From Crocodylus rhombifer (Eukaryota > Chordata > Crocodylia > Crocodylidae), in contig JAVSML010000032.1 of the NCBI GenBank assembly GCA_038503035.1, positions 1,083,486 through 1,147,485 of the forward strand: DNA of 64,000 bases, written 5' to 3'. Made by a program: the position numbers and the translations under genes. The notes under the pieces are model-generated. The model did no database searches. It saw only the letters and a program-made list of their open reading frames with translations, and was not told where the DNA came from. Every line of letters starts with the position of its first letter. Positions within the stretch are counted from its first letter, which is position 1. Below, in pieces: positions 24,125 through 36,834 of the stretch.

Positions 24125-24925
24125 GGCTAAGCACAGACAGTCGAAAAGCCTGAGGCTGAATTGATTTAGTCTTTACAGGTTAGTTTAAGCTTCAAAGACT
24201 GAACCAATAAGTAAATGAACAGACATTCACTTTTGATTCAGGAAATGCAGCCACATGCCTTCAGTGGCTCAAGCCAGAAGCCAGAGGGTGCTATAGCACG
24301 GCTCTCTAACATTGCCAGCATGGGCTGTGTGTTTCCTCCCTTTTCCTGCTGCCGTTTAGATCTCTGGGATTTGCAGTCCAGAATCACAGCATCAGGACTC
24401 TGCAGGGATGCTCATCACTTCCTCTTCCTGTTTCTAGATGCTTCTGGGATTCATAGTCCACAGTCACAGACAGCAGTAAGCAAGCAGGACAAGGCAGCTC
24501 TGCACTCGGGGGGGAAGGGGAGTTTAACCCCTGCCTTCCTGGACCCAAATTCCAGCAGGGGCTTACCAGGGGTGGGGAGGATGACTGTGAGCCAGCCAGT
24601 GACCCAGCCCTCACTACTCCAGCTAGGGAGCAGAGGGGTGGGGCCAGCCCTGCTCTCTGGAGCACACAACACAGCCCAGCTCAGGGCTGCAAAGCATAGG
24701 GGACTGTGATTTAACTTGAATGAGGAAGGGGTCTGGGACTGAAGTTTCATAAACCAGTTTGAACTAAATCAGCTAAGTCTGATAACTACATTCAACCAAG
24801 TTTATCTTAAATCAGTTTCAGCCATTTTGAAACTGGTTTATGCACACTGAGCTTCTATTCTGTTACAAGTTTAAACCAGTTTCTGATAACTTAAACTGGT
24901 TCATGTGTAACTTCTGTCCCTAGCC
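24125..24925 (+). mobile_element. GGCTAGGG-family MITE, copy C
   Basis: This is the most complete unbroken copy, about 0.8 kb. The left end ggctaagcacagacagt runs into 'gaattgatttagtctttaca'. The right arm contains AAACTGGTTTA repeats and 'ctattctgttacaagtt', ending 'acttctgtccctagcc'. The middle is GC-rich and non-coding despite several open frames on both strands. Confidence 0.8.
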
Positions 24926-27712
24926 CTAATGATGAACCAAGTATACAACACACAGAAGGAAATCCTCATTTCCCAGAAGTTATGAGATCTGTGGCTTGTA
25001 GCTGAATAGCTCCTCTGGCTTCAGCTATTGTTTTAACCAAAGAGGAGTAGAACACTGTCTCTGAAGGACAGAGGAATGTTCACAGCTCTCCATTGCTTCC
25101 CAGCAAATAGGTTGCTGCTTTTATCTGGCAAAAGGAAAGAGGGATTTGGAGGCTTGAGCATTGGGATAGGTGTTTCCTCTGTTTATCCCCTAGGTGCTAG
25201 TAACTTTAGGAACGGGTATGATGCTGTGTAGCTTGAAGGCGGGAAGACATCTGAAGGGGAGCTCTAAAAAAATGTATGGTATTAAATCCCAAGGTACCCA
25301 GGCCTGCAGCATTCGTCACAATGTCACATTCCTTGCGACCTCAGGCCTCCCTGTTGACAATAGGGACAGGACTTAGCCTCCTGCTCAAGAAGCATGAGCC
25401 CTTATTTGGCCACTTATTAACAAGGTATTTGTGTTAGCTGTGAGCAGCACAGGAGTACTGTTGAGCTGTTTGGATTTGAATGTTTCTTCCTCCCCCACCT
25501 CCATTCCTTTGTTACAGATGCTTCACAGTATTAAGCAATAGCGAGTTTTAAAGTATAATAACAGAAAAATAAAGAAACAATCAAATCCCTACCCTCTCTT
25601 GCTTTTAAGAGAAGCCTGTCTTTAATTTGCAGATGCATACCAGGGCTAGGATAAGGTCATAAACTTTGTACCTAATTTTCTCTTTGTGAGACACAGCTCT
25701 CAGAATTTGTTAGCGTTCTGGTGCAGGGAACATCCAAGTACAAGACCAGAAACAACAGACCGATAGGGAAGGTGGAGGAAGCACCAGGAAACAATGAGAC
25801 AATACTGATGGGTGGGACAGAGGGTTTAAGTGTTATGACTACCGCCCAGCCACTCGCAAAGTTCTGTGGGCTTAGCTGGGTTTTTAGGAGGATAATAGCT
25901 TGGCAGATATTTTCAGGGAGCTTCTCCAGTGCTCAGAGTCTGAAAGTTAGAGTGGTATAACGAGGAGGGTGGTAGGACTGAAAGGGGGAGAGTGAGTTTT
26001 TAGTGGGGGAGGTACGTATGGCTGCAGGATTTCCACCAGGGATGTACCACAGAACAAGAGCAGGGTTGGAGGTACGTAGCAGATGGACTCTGTGATATGG
26101 GTGGTGGGGAGGGCAAAGATGAAAGGATGGAGAGATGCATGGAAAGAACCAGACACTACAAATGGTGAGGGTTGAGAGCAGGTGACAAGCTGTCAGTGTT
26201 GATGGACTGTAGGCTGAATGCCAGGACATAGGGGTGGGCACTTATGGGCCATTGAAAGAATACATGCTAGACAGTGAGGGGAAACTTGGCACAAAGGTGG
26301 CAGTGCTTGCTAAAGATCAAGATGGTGTGAAGTGGCAGGGCTTGAACCCAGGTGGCAGGTCAGATGAAGTAAGTATGACGAGTCCTGCAACTGAGTGGTC
26401 ATCTGGTCACTAGCAGGAAAGCTGAAGCCAAAATGGATACCTTTGAGAGATTCTGAAGGGTGGGAGGTGGAGCTAGGAGTTGGAGTCAGAGAGCACAGTG
26501 CAGAGGATGTGGGTGAGTGGCAGACAATGGCACTAAGGAAGTCAGATGCACATGTGGCTCAAAAGAGAGAAGGGGGAGGCAGGAAGAAGGAAAAGGAATA
26601 GAAAGGGGGAAGCCCAGCTCTCTCCATGACTGATCCACTGGAGGTAGCATAAGAAGGCAGCTGCAGAGGCAGTGTCAGATGAAATGATCCAGGTCTGAGA
26701 GCCAGAAGCCAGAGGGAGTGAGATCCACTATCAGTGGCCTGGGCACTGCAGAGACAGTCAGGGGATTGATTGAACGTGAGGTTAGAAGGGGTTGCACCAG
26801 AAGATGGGAGAGGTGGAAGCATGAGGATGGAAGGAAGAGAAAGTTAGGGCAAATGTCTCTAGAGGCAAGGTGGGTACAATGTGAATTTAGGATTTAGCTG
26901 TTGGGAGAAGCAGGAAGATCAGGATGCAGAGAGGAGGAGCAGGCCTCGCTGGTGGAAGATTGAGGGTGACAAAGAAATGGAGACATACAAAGAGGAAGGT
27001 GGATATGTTGATGCAGAAGAGGGTTGTGCTGACAGTCATGGGCAGTGGGAGATGGACAGACTCATGAAAAAATAATAGAGCTCTACAGATACTGTTGGTG
27101 CAGTCCTGACCCTATAAGTAGCCAGGGTGCACTGCTTTCTCTTACTGGGGAGGAGGCAGACAGTGACCAGGCTGCAACATGACCTGGATCTCGCAAGGAA
27201 AAAGAGGGGCATCCTGAGAGCAGAGCAGCTTCCTGGTAGTTATGCAACTCCCTCTTTTCAGGTTGCTGGGATATGCTGCCCTACCCCTACAGAGGAGAAA
27301 GCAGCAGGGAAGAGTTGAAGCTTATTACATGTTGCAAAGTGGTTTGAGATATTCAAATGTGAGGAGCTGTAGAAATGCAAAACTTTTAATTAAATTGTAA
27401 TTCTAAAAAAGAGGAAGATGGTTCTGTCCAGATGGCATAGCAAGGCAGGAGGTATCCTGGCCCTCTTAGCTTCAGTAACAAGCAGATTTTGTATACCTGT
27501 AGCTAGATTGCTGTATGTAAGTATGTACGCTTGAATAGTCCTGTGAATGTGTCATGAGCCTTAAGAGCTGGAGTGTGTACACATGAAAGTGTACAGCAGC
27601 CACCACCATATAGAGGGCATGTATGTCTGCTCCAAGTTGAAAGGAAGAGACTGAAGGACTGCTGTTTTAACACCTTCTCACATCTGAGAGGCAAACAGCT
27701 GCCTGTGAGTGA
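24926..27712. other. Intron sequence, purine-rich in part
   Basis: From about 25940 to 27080 the + strand is strongly purine-rich, which creates open frames on both strands. None shows a recognisable domain. It may be a worn LINE, but I cannot show this. Confidence 0.35.
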
Positions 27713-27720
27713 CTCTAACC

Positions 27721-27907
27721 CAGGGGTGGATGATTATGTTGGGCAGAGGGCTGCTTACTGAGTTTCAACAAGCCATTGAGGGCCGCATGGCAGGCAGCCC
27801 AGAGCATATTAATATTAATTTTCTAAAGTTTTTAAGGGCCCCACAGGCCAGATAGAATGGCCTGGCAGGCCACGTCTGGACCCCAGGCCGCATTTTGCCC
27901 ACCCCTG
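27721..27907. mobile_element. Small hAT MITE with perfect 8-bp target duplication
   Basis: The element is 187 bp, with ends caggggtgg and cccacccctg. The target duplication ctctaacc is exact at 27713-27720 and 27908-27915. An internal 'gggccgcatggcag' / 'ccaggccgcattttgcccac' arrangement is typical of hAT MITEs of this type. Confidence 0.88.
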
Positions 27908-27915
27908 CTCTAACC

Positions 27916-28980
27916 ACTAGTGTGATACACTTCTGTACATGCATATCCTCGGTGCAGCAGCAAAATGGCAGGAAATTCCCCTGACTTTCATCATTGGGTG
28001 CCTGTAAGTTAGGAGTACAAGTCAAGTAGCTGCAGATGCAGGATCCATTCAGAGCAACAAATGTCTTTGCACCTACTTCAGTGGATTTTGGATCCAGGCC
28101 TGTGTAACTGTTTGCCTGACTAGGTAGGTACACAACTAGGTATGTTTGCATTTGAAACGCCCGAGACCCATAGTGTACTGGGAAGTTCTGGAGACCTCAA
28201 CTTTAATGCAGAACAAATAGATCAAAGAAGGCCAATGTAAACAGTAAGAAGAAATGGATGGGCAGGGAAGCCCACGTGACGAGACCAGAAGTAAGAGTGA
28301 CTTGACTGGAAAAAATAGTAAGAGACAGTAGGGCAGCAATAGAGTCACCATCATTTAAAAAATGATTGCTAAAGCAAACAGACACTTGTAGTTGGTAACT
28401 AAGGCTAGCTGTTTGCCATCCTGTAATAAAAAGATTTGTGCCGCTGTTTTGGCCCAGATCAAATGTAGTGCCTGTTCTTATCACTTCTCAGCCTCTCAAA
28501 GGCTCAGATCAAGCGTAGTCTATGCTTACCTGGCAAGGGAAACACCGTGACCACAGAGGCGGTCTTCCTAGCTGAACCGGGGAGGGCTGCTCTCCTGGCA
28601 TGGGGATAATATCTGCCAAGGTAATGTATGGTAAACCTCCCACTTCGGTGCTGGACTGGGAAGGTCTCAGCTTTAAGCTTACGTTATGGAAATGAGAGAT
28701 TCCTCCCTGGCTTGCCCCTGGAGCCTTATGCCTGAGGACAAGCAAAACTCAGGGGCATCCAAACCCCAAGTCTCTGGGCTTGGGCCTGCAAGTAGGATGC
28801 CTGCCAAAGGCTTTAGAAACATCTGAAGCCCCAGAAGGGGGTGAAGGATATTTGTTGGTAGTAGGGCCACTTACGGTTCTGGACTGACTCTTGGGTGACT
28901 AGAATGAGAAACACATTCCCTAAGCACATTGTGCCTTAGTACTTTCATCCTACACGTTTAGTGTAGTTATCAACATTTGT
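27916..28980. other. Intron sequence, nothing recognised
   Basis: No gene or bounded repeat was found. Confidence 0.35.
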
Positions 28981-31165
28981 TTCATAGTTTCACAGATGCT
29001 AGGGGCTGGAAGGGACCTTACAGATCATCAGGCCCAGTCCCCCTCCACTTGAGCAGGAAAGACTGCTGGGATCAAATGACCCCCAGCAAGATGGGTGTCA
29101 AGATGCTTTTTAAAGTTCGCCAGGGTGGGTGACTGTACCACCTCTGTGGGAAGCATGTTCCAAACCCTCAGTACTTGATCGGTAAAGTTTTTCCTTAAGT
29201 CTAGCCTGAAGCGATCCTCAATCAGCTTGTGGCCATTATTTCTTGTCTTCCCCTGGCCCTGATGTACGCCTTTGATATACTTATAGGTTGCCACCAAGTC
29301 CCCACTGAGTCTTCTCTTCTCCAGGCTGAACAGTTTCAAGTCTTTCAGCCTCTCCTCATATGACCTGATCTCAAGGCCTCTAACCATGCGCATGGCCCTC
29401 CTTTGGACTTCTCCACACCCTTCCTGAAGTGCGGTGCCCAGAACTGAACGCAGAACTCCAGCAGCAGTCTCACCAAGGCCAAGTAAAGTGGGAGGATGAC
29501 ATCCTTGGCCTTGCTCAAGATGGCTCGGTAGATGCATGCCAGTGTTTGAGTAGCTCTGCCAGCTATAGCATTGCATTGGTGGCTCATGTTCATTTTATTG
29601 TCCATCGCAACACCCAGGTCTTGTTTAGGTCTCAATGTGGTGCTAGAAAGTGTAGCACTGCCGAGCCTGTAAGTGTTGTGGATTATTTCTCCCCAGTTGT
29701 AACATTTTTTCCATATTAAACAACATCAGGTTGAGCTCCGCCCACCTCGTGAGCATGTATGTGTCCAGGTCAGCCTGGATTGCCAGCCTGCCTTCAAGCG
29801 TGACCACGCTCTCCGTAGTTTGGTGTTGTCAGCAAACTTTGCTAGTTCGCTTTTATTACCTGAATCCAAATAATTGATGAACATGTTGAAAAGCACTGGT
29901 CCGAGTGCCGAACCCTGAGGGACATCACTGGTCACCCTCTGCCATGATGACTCAGTTCCATGAATCAATACGCTCTGGGTCCTACCACAGAGCAGTTACC
30001 TAGCCACAGAGCCATAAAGTAGTCCAGGCCACATTTTTCCAATTTTTTCATGAGGACTTCATGGGAGACCAGGTGAAAGGCCTTTTTGAAGTCCAGGTAT
30101 ATAATAACATCAATAGCATTTCCCCCATCCAGGTAGTGAGTAACCTGATCATAGAAGGAAATGAGGTTGGTCTGGCATGACCTGCCTGTAATGGAGCCAT
30201 GTTGGCTCTCCTTCAGAATACTGCCTTCTGCTAGCCTGTCTGTAATGGATTCTTTGATAATTTTTTCCAGGATTTTACCAAGGACTGAAGTCAAACTGAC
30301 TGACCTGTAATTTCCTGGGTCCTCCTTTCTCCCTTTCTTAAAGCTAGGTACCACATTGGCCATCTTCCAGTCTTCTGGGATATTTCCCAAGTGCCACAAG
30401 TCTTCAGATAACTTTGTCATTGGTTGCATGATGACATCGGCCAGTTTTTTTAGCCCCATTGGGTGTAGCTCATCTGGTCCTGCTGACTTGTAGACATTCA
30501 GCCTTTGTAGATGCTCCCCTGCCAGATCTATGCCAACTATGGGGGTGTGGTCACCCCCACCATGATCATCCTGTATCCTGTCAAGCAACAGCCATCCCGT
30601 TTTATTAATTAGGGGCCCCGTGGTTCCCTTATTTTTTTTCTCTGACTTCCTACATATCTAAAGAAGGACTTTTTGTTGTCCTTGATTCCAGTTGCCAATC
30701 TGTATTCAGTTTGTGCTTGTGCTGTCCTGATCTGCTACCTACAGGTGTAGGCTGTTGCTGAGTACTTCTTTGGTAGCTATTCTTGACTTCTATCCTTCCT
30801 AGGCTTCTTGTTTTAATTTCAGGAGGTCCATGACTCCTCAGAGCCAAGGGGGTTTCTTAGCCCTTTTGTTGCTGTTTTTACAAATGGGAGTGGACTTCCT
30901 TTGAGCTTTTAGGATTGCTTCCTTGAGGAACAACCACTCTTCTTGTACCCCCTTCCTCATTGTACTGTGGTCCCACAGGGCCTCGCCAACCAGTCCCCTA
31001 AGGTTATGGAAGTTGGCTTTCCCAAAATCAAGGATTTCTACTTTATTGGCAAATTTCCCTGATATGTGGTGATTAGGGAAAGCAATTATCTCATGGTTGC
31101 TGTTGCCCAGTTTCCCTTCAATCCTCAAGTTGCTCACTAGATCATCCCCTTTGGCCCCTTTGTGT
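28981..31165 (-). mobile_element. CR1 LINE, antisense, 5'-truncated
   Basis: Its 3' tail is at the left (ttcatagtttcacagatgc). Reading the - strand from the right gives the end of the endonuclease (GKLGNSNHEIIAF), then the RT blocks [89 protein letters not shown] and KFADNTK, and the C-terminal FRLDLRKNF...VWNMLP block. The catalytic FADD motif is FADN here, and several frame changes occur. Sequence divergence sets it apart from the other CR1 copies. Its 5' limit near 31165 is approximate. Confidence 0.9.
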
Positions 31166-31310
31166 GTGTTTTGACTTGAGCTAGAGAGGACTGCGAAGTA
31201 GCATTTTTCTCATGTAGAGTGGCAAATGCAATCACAACGCAGATCATATTAATTCAGAAGCATATGCAGCACAGTTCCTTATAAAAGTAACGTACCCATT
31301 TTGCTCACAG

Positions 31311-31445
31311 GTACTTCATGAGCCACTGATTGATGAAGACCCAATTTTCATTGCCACATGCACAGAGAGAGAGCTACGCAAAAGGAAAAAGCGGAAATTC
31401 AGCTTGTGGGTCCGGCAGTGTTCGTCTACTGGCTTCATCTGTCAG
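31311..31445 (+). CDS. PGBD5: PGBD5 internal exon (second visible)
   Basis: This is a 45-codon, phase 0-0 exon that continues directly from the exon ending at 20790. It reads [20 protein letters not shown] followed by a strongly basic run RKRKKRK (codons 23-29, 31377-31397) and [16 protein letters not shown]. The acceptor is TTTTGCTCACAG before 31311 and the donor is CAG|gtaggt after 31445. In piggyBac transposases the equivalent segment carries the first catalytic aspartate in a 'cD.ktGY' block. Here that position reads QCSSTGF, with no aspartate. The basic run could bind DNA or act as a nuclear localisation signal, but that is inference. An antisense CR1 ends about 150 bp upstream and another starts about 600 bp downstream, yet both splice sites are intact. 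Confidence 0.93.
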
Positions 31446-32047
31446 GTAGGTTCTACGCTGGTCTTGGGCCAGATCCTAGCAAACAGACATGTACGTTAAA
31501 AGGCACCTTTATTTGCAGCCTCCACAGTGGCCACAAGATTAAATGAGCTGTGGGGACTGAACCAGGCCTCTGACCCCAGTGGGTGGTAACTCCATAACAG
31601 ATTTGTGTTGTTTATGGTGCCTTCAAAAAAGTTTGCAATGCCTTGCCAATGCAGTGTCTGTTCCATGGTTTAACAGGAGGTCTTCTGTCTCTAGAGTTGT
31701 AATATCCACCTGGCTGCCTGTCCTAAACTCATTTGAAAAAGGTCAAAACATAGCAATGAAGAACAGCCACATATACATTCCAAGTGCATCTCCGTGTCCA
31801 GGTACCAGGACTCTTGTCCTTTCATGGGATCGTTTATTTCCAAACATAACACTGCACATACAAGGTGGTTTAAGCTGTAGCTATGTCCAACAATTGAGGG
31901 GCAGGATCCAGACGGCACTATGTGAAAGACTTCAGTAGATTCTTCCATGACAGCCACATCAAAACAACATCAGGCACCAGAAGATGAGGACAGGGCATGA
32001 ATCTGAGCAGCAAGGCCTCTTATGTGGTCTATTTGTATAGCATTTAG
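31446..32047. other. Intron sequence between exon and antisense CR1
   Basis: No further exon or repeat was recognised. Confidence 0.4.
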
Positions 32048-33056
32048 TTTCATAGTTTCTAGGGTCGGAAGGGACCTGAGCAGATCATCTAGTCCGACCT
32101 CCTGCCATGGCAGGAAAGAGTACTGGGGTCAAACGACCCCAGCAAGGTGTTCATCTAACCTCCTCTTAAAGACCCCCAGGGTAGGAGCCTGCACCACTTC
32201 TCTGGGAAGTTGGTTCCAGACCCTAGCCGCCCTGACCATGAAATAGCGCCTCCTGATGTCTAGTCTGAATCTACCCTCTGCCAGCTTGTGACCATTATTC
32301 CTGGTCACTCCTGGCAGTGCTCGGGGGAACAGTGACTCCCCCAGTGCCTGCTGATCCCCCCAACTAGTTTATAACAGGCCACAAGATCCCCCCTCAGCCT
32401 TCTCTTGTGGAGGCTGAACAAGTTCAGGTCCCGTAGCCTCTCCTCTTAGGGCCTGCCCTGCTGTCCCCTGATCATATGAGTGGCCCTCCTCTGGACCCTC
32501 TCCATGTTGTCCACATCCCTCTTGAAGTGTGGCGCCCAGAACTGGACGCAATACTCCAGCTGCGGCCTGACCAGTGCCGCATAGAGGGGGAGGATCACCT
32601 CTTTGGACCTGCTCGAGATGCATCTGTGGATGCATGCCAAGGTGCGGTTGGCCTTCCTAACTGCCTCTCCACACTGCCGGCCCATGTTCATCTTGGAGTC
32701 AATGATGACTTCAAGATCCTTTTCCGCCTCCGTGCTGACAAGAGGGGAGTTCCCCAGCCTGTAGGTATGGTGCCGGTTGTTCCTCCCCAGGTGCATCACC
32801 TTGCACTTGTCTGTGTTGAAACCCATCCTATTCTCATCTGCCCACCCTTGTAACCTGTCTAGGTCTGATTGTAGCCTGTTGCATCCTTCTAGTGTGCCCA
32901 CGTCCCCCCACATCTTAGTGTCATCAGCAAATTTGAACAGGGTGCTTTTTACCCCGTCATCCAAATCACTGATGAAAATGTTGAACAGTGCAGGCCTGAG
33001 GACCGAGCCCTGCGGAACCCCACTGCCCACGTCCTTCCAGGTTGAGAAGGACCCAT
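32048..33056 (-). mobile_element. CR1 LINE, antisense 3' fragment
   Basis: The 3' tail is at the left (tttcatagtttctagggtcgg). On the - strand, 33090-32446 is one long frame showing GVPQGSVLRPALFNIFISDL, KFADDTKMWGDVGTLEG, LQGWADENRMGFNTDKCKVM, DLEVIIDSKMNMGRQCGEA and [20 protein letters not shown]. The first part of the polymerase is missing because the copy is 5'-truncated near the PQG block. It belongs to the same subfamily as the copies at 11444 and 47654. Confidence 0.92.
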
Positions 33057-33270
33057 TAGGGCTGGATCTCTTCATTTGCAGCATCTGCAATAGCGCCGTA
33101 TTCTCCAGATTTTATTTTATAAATCTGACTTTTTCCAGTGCTGAAGATGTGTGCACAAACATGTGCGCGCTGCATTTTTTTGTGAGGGGAAGAGGAAGCA
33201 GACGGATCCAGCCTCCAGGGTGAGGGCTGGGCATTTCTTGAAATCTCCAGTCCATATCCATCTGTCTCGA

Positions 33271-33560
33271 TGAGGGATCAGTAACCTACAGCCCACAGGC
33301 CAGAAGGTCTGATCTGTTCCGCATTTTATTCATGACATGCTGATCCCCCACTACCGCCTACCTTTCAAACCCATTCTTCTTTTAACTAACAGTCTACTAG
33401 TCCCCTGTTGCCTCTCTATCCCTGCTCATTTTTCAGGGGCAAGAGAGCAGCCTTCTGCATGGAGCAGGGATGGCTGAAGTGGCAACAAGGGATTGGAAGT
33501 CTGCAGATGTGGCTGGGTGGAAAAGACTGGGCCACTGTTAGAAAAGGTTGCTGACCCCCC
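33271..33560. mobile_element. Possible hAT-like MITE (GGGTCAGCAACC ends)
   Basis: The left 'gggatcagtaacctacagccc' and the right 'aaaaggttgctgacccc' are imperfect inverted repeats of a common hAT end type. No target duplication is evident, and the borders are uncertain. Confidence 0.45.
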
Positions 33561-36510
33561 AGGGGTGAATCCAAAGGGATACTGTGGTGTAGTCACCTTC
33601 TTCCCAAGCTGTGGAGTAGCATCTGGGGACTTCTTTTTTTTAAGTCCCCAAATCAGGTAAGAATGCCATGTTCCCCCATCCTTGTTACCTTCTCTCTTCT
33701 CCTCCACTTTGTTCTCAGCAGCCCCCTCTCTCCTCATTTTCTCTTCTCCCACCTGCTGCTGCAGCTGTCCCTAGATGCAGTGGTGGTGAGGGATGGGTAC
33801 CTTCTTCCTGCCCAATCCCCTCAGTTGTGCCTGCTCCCAGGCTGGATGGGAACAAGGAGGAGGATCCTGCCTGTTGTCACTGCTGCTGCTGTCCTCAGCT
33901 GAGCCTGGCTCCACTTGAGCTGGGCTGCACAGCGAGGGGGAGGGCAGGAGTGACTCTGGAGCTCCTCCTGCTCCCAGGGCTGCACAGGGGAACTGGGCAG
34001 AAGTGGATGGGGGTGGGGAAGTGCTGTTGAGTATGGAGGGGTAGCTGAGAGTGAAGTTGGTAGGAGCTTATTACCTGACTCAGGGACTTAAAGTCTGCAG
34101 CTGCTTCTTCCTTGGTATGGTCCTCTCATCCTGGTGGAGGTGGGAGGTGGAATGGGGCTGCCTCTCCTGTAGTGCTGCTGGTTGCTGTTCCAGTGCCACC
34201 TTCATAAAATCCTGGATCCTCTCGTGCCGACCCCTGCTCTACATTACTTGAGTAGCTGTCTACAAAAGCATTTTTTTCTTTTAGTCTGGTTAGCTAAAAA
34301 GGAGGAATTTTTGTTTTAAGTGATTCAAGGAGATGAAAGAAACATAGTCATACTTCTAATGCACAGATTTTATAGCACCAGCTTTGTCTGTCATAGGTAG
34401 GCTTATGTTGTGTATCACCCTTGGAGGTTTCCATGCTCAAGAAATTTGGAAGGTTGCTGGGAACAGAGCATTGTATTTGGTCCCTAAGGGGAACTCTGCC
34501 TGTCCTACATGCTGCTTCCTATTGAAGGATAATAGTTACAGCAAAAATGAAGTTTAAAAAGCTATCCAGAGGGAAACATTGCAGACATGCCAGGGGTTTC
34601 AGATAGTGTAATTGGCTAGAATACCCTACCCCGACCCTTCTCCGTTAATGTATTACTTTAAATGGACAAAATCAATGTGAGTGAAGGACGTACCCCCGCA
34701 CTTCACAGGATTTCACCTAAGAAAATTGAGTCTCATGCTTGACTTGCATCCAGATTATAAGAACTTTAACCCATTTCCTTTCCATGATTTGATTAATTGC
34801 CATCTTCATGCAAAAATGATCGGCTGAGAGGGCTATTAAAAGGAGTAGCCATGAACATGCAGAAACACTAATATTCATCTCAAATGGGGGGGGTGAGGGG
34901 GTATCTTTTTGTAGAAAAACAGTAGGCTTTTATTCAATGTGTTAATTTACCCCTTCAGCGCATTCACAAAGGCCTTGTAAAAGCCAAAACATTTGTTTGG
35001 TGACTGCCTGCTGTTCTGTGAAAGAGTAAAACAGTAATTTATTTAATGTATCAAAAAGAGGCTTTCACTAAGCTTCAAATAAAGAGATAATTGTTCTAAA
35101 TAAGAGTATTCCCCTTCTTCACCCATCTCCACACACACCCTGTAAAACTGCCAGGATCAAAACAAAACAAAAGCCTGTTGCTTGATAATTAACGGGTGAT
35201 CATACATCCTCCTGTGTACACTCTAAAAAAGAAGCTTACACATGTTAGTGAATGTAGAATGAAATCTAGTAAAACCAAGAGACTAAATCCTTTCCCCACC
35301 CCAATACAGTAATTTCTGCAGGAACTTTGGCCCTTTAATTTAGGGCAAAGTTTAGTACTAAACATATTTTAGTAATGTGAATGTAATTCAGCTTGCAGAA
35401 GCCTAACAAAAGAATCAGTTAGCCTAGGAAGATTTTCAGTCATTTTCTGTCAGCTTTCTCAAATCTGTTTGAAGCTTGTTTGTGGAATAATTTTTGTGAA
35501 TAACTCTTGGCCTGTGGCTCAATATTATTGCTAATATTGAAAATTTGAGTTGTTCGATTCTCCCCTGAATGGAAGAGCAGGCCTTTGAACTGGATTTTGG
35601 TGAAAATACCTGTATTCAGTATTTACTTGCTACAGATATTCCACTTTTTATAGTTTGATGTTTGGACAACAGCCTTGCCACCAAATTGATTCATGGAGTG
35701 TACATGTGGCTCATAACACGTTCCTATACATTACAGTACTGGTTCAGCACTATAGCTATCCTATGCTAAAATAACCCAATTCTGCCATTGGCAATTAAGT
35801 CCATGCTTGCCAACAAACTTCCACTTTGAATCCACAGGTCTGGCTCAATTTCCTCAGCAAAACCCCAGTTTTTAGCTACTGTGACTTTCTCCCCTCCGCC
35901 CCAGCCCTTTCTCTCATAGACCTGTGGGGTTTTGAATCAAGGAAGGGTTAACTCCTTTTGTATTTAAATAAATAGACCTCTACAGTGGCCCAGAACTCAA
36001 AAAAGGTTGAGTTTAAGGCTTATAAAAATTGATTGCCTTCCCTTACTGTATTCATTTTTCATCTTGTATGTTTGAAAAAAGTCTAAAATTGCTTTCTTGA
36101 GTTCTACTGGGCAAAAGGCTAACATTCAGTGGCCATACACAGTTGCTGCAAGTTTGCTATTGATCTGATTTTTGTTTGTATCAGTAAAAGTTATCAGTTT
36201 TGATAGAGAGGGAGGGTGTGTTCTTGGTTAAGTTCTCTTGTCACTTTAAGCATCTCTCTTTTCAAAAATCTAGTCCCTCCATCTGAATGTCATTATTATA
36301 ACAAAGTAACATTTGCAGCCATCTCCAATGTTGTGGCTATTTCCATGTTGCACGCCAAACTTGCTTTATAGCAATGTAAACCATCCCGTGCAGATCATTC
36401 TACTCCAAAAGCAAAGCCCTACCACCATGAGTAAAAGAAGGAAACCTAAGCAATACATGACACAGAAGTCATATTGGGTGGATCTAGTACTGAACACTGG
36501 TGCATATTCA
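33561..36510. other. Intron sequence, nothing recognised
   Basis: 33660-34240 is GC-rich with open frames lacking any domain. 34250-36510 is AT-rich unique-looking sequence. No exon was found. Confidence 0.35.
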
Positions 36511-36518
36511 TACTAGCT

Positions 36519-36834
36519 CAGTGATTCTTAACCAGGGTGCCATAGCACCATAGGGTGCCTTGAGATCCTTTCAAGTGTGCTGCAAGGTGCTACAAAATAT
36601 TGGTATTGTTATGTGTGCAAGCATGATTAATAAGATAAAGCCAGAGAGATCAAATAGGAATTCAGCATTGAAAACATGTTGACCTGTTGTGTTCCAAGTT
36701 CTCTGCAACTGCAGAATTGTTGTAGTATTTTTCTGTAGTCAGAAAAAGAAGTGAAAGCTAAAAACTGTCATTCTTCAAGGACATTTTAAATCTAACAAAG
36801 GGTGCCTTGAGTCTAAAAAGGTTAAGCAACACTG
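36519..36834. mobile_element. hAT-like MITE (CAGTGATTCTCAACC family), copy 2
   Basis: The element is 316 bp, with ends cagtgattcttaacc and ggttaagcaacactg. The flanking 8-mers tactagct and cactagct agree at 7 of 8 positions, a good hAT-type target duplication. The interior matches the copy at 9987-10726. Confidence 0.82.

Noticed and set aside
24215..24750. 164-codon + strand frame and a 99-codon antisense frame
   Set aside because: They lie inside GGCTAGGG MITE copy C. Related copies do not preserve them.
26395..27080. Purine-rich frames that resemble charged proteins
   Set aside because: Low-complexity purine bias yields Glu/Lys/Arg-rich translations. There is no domain and there are no splice sites.
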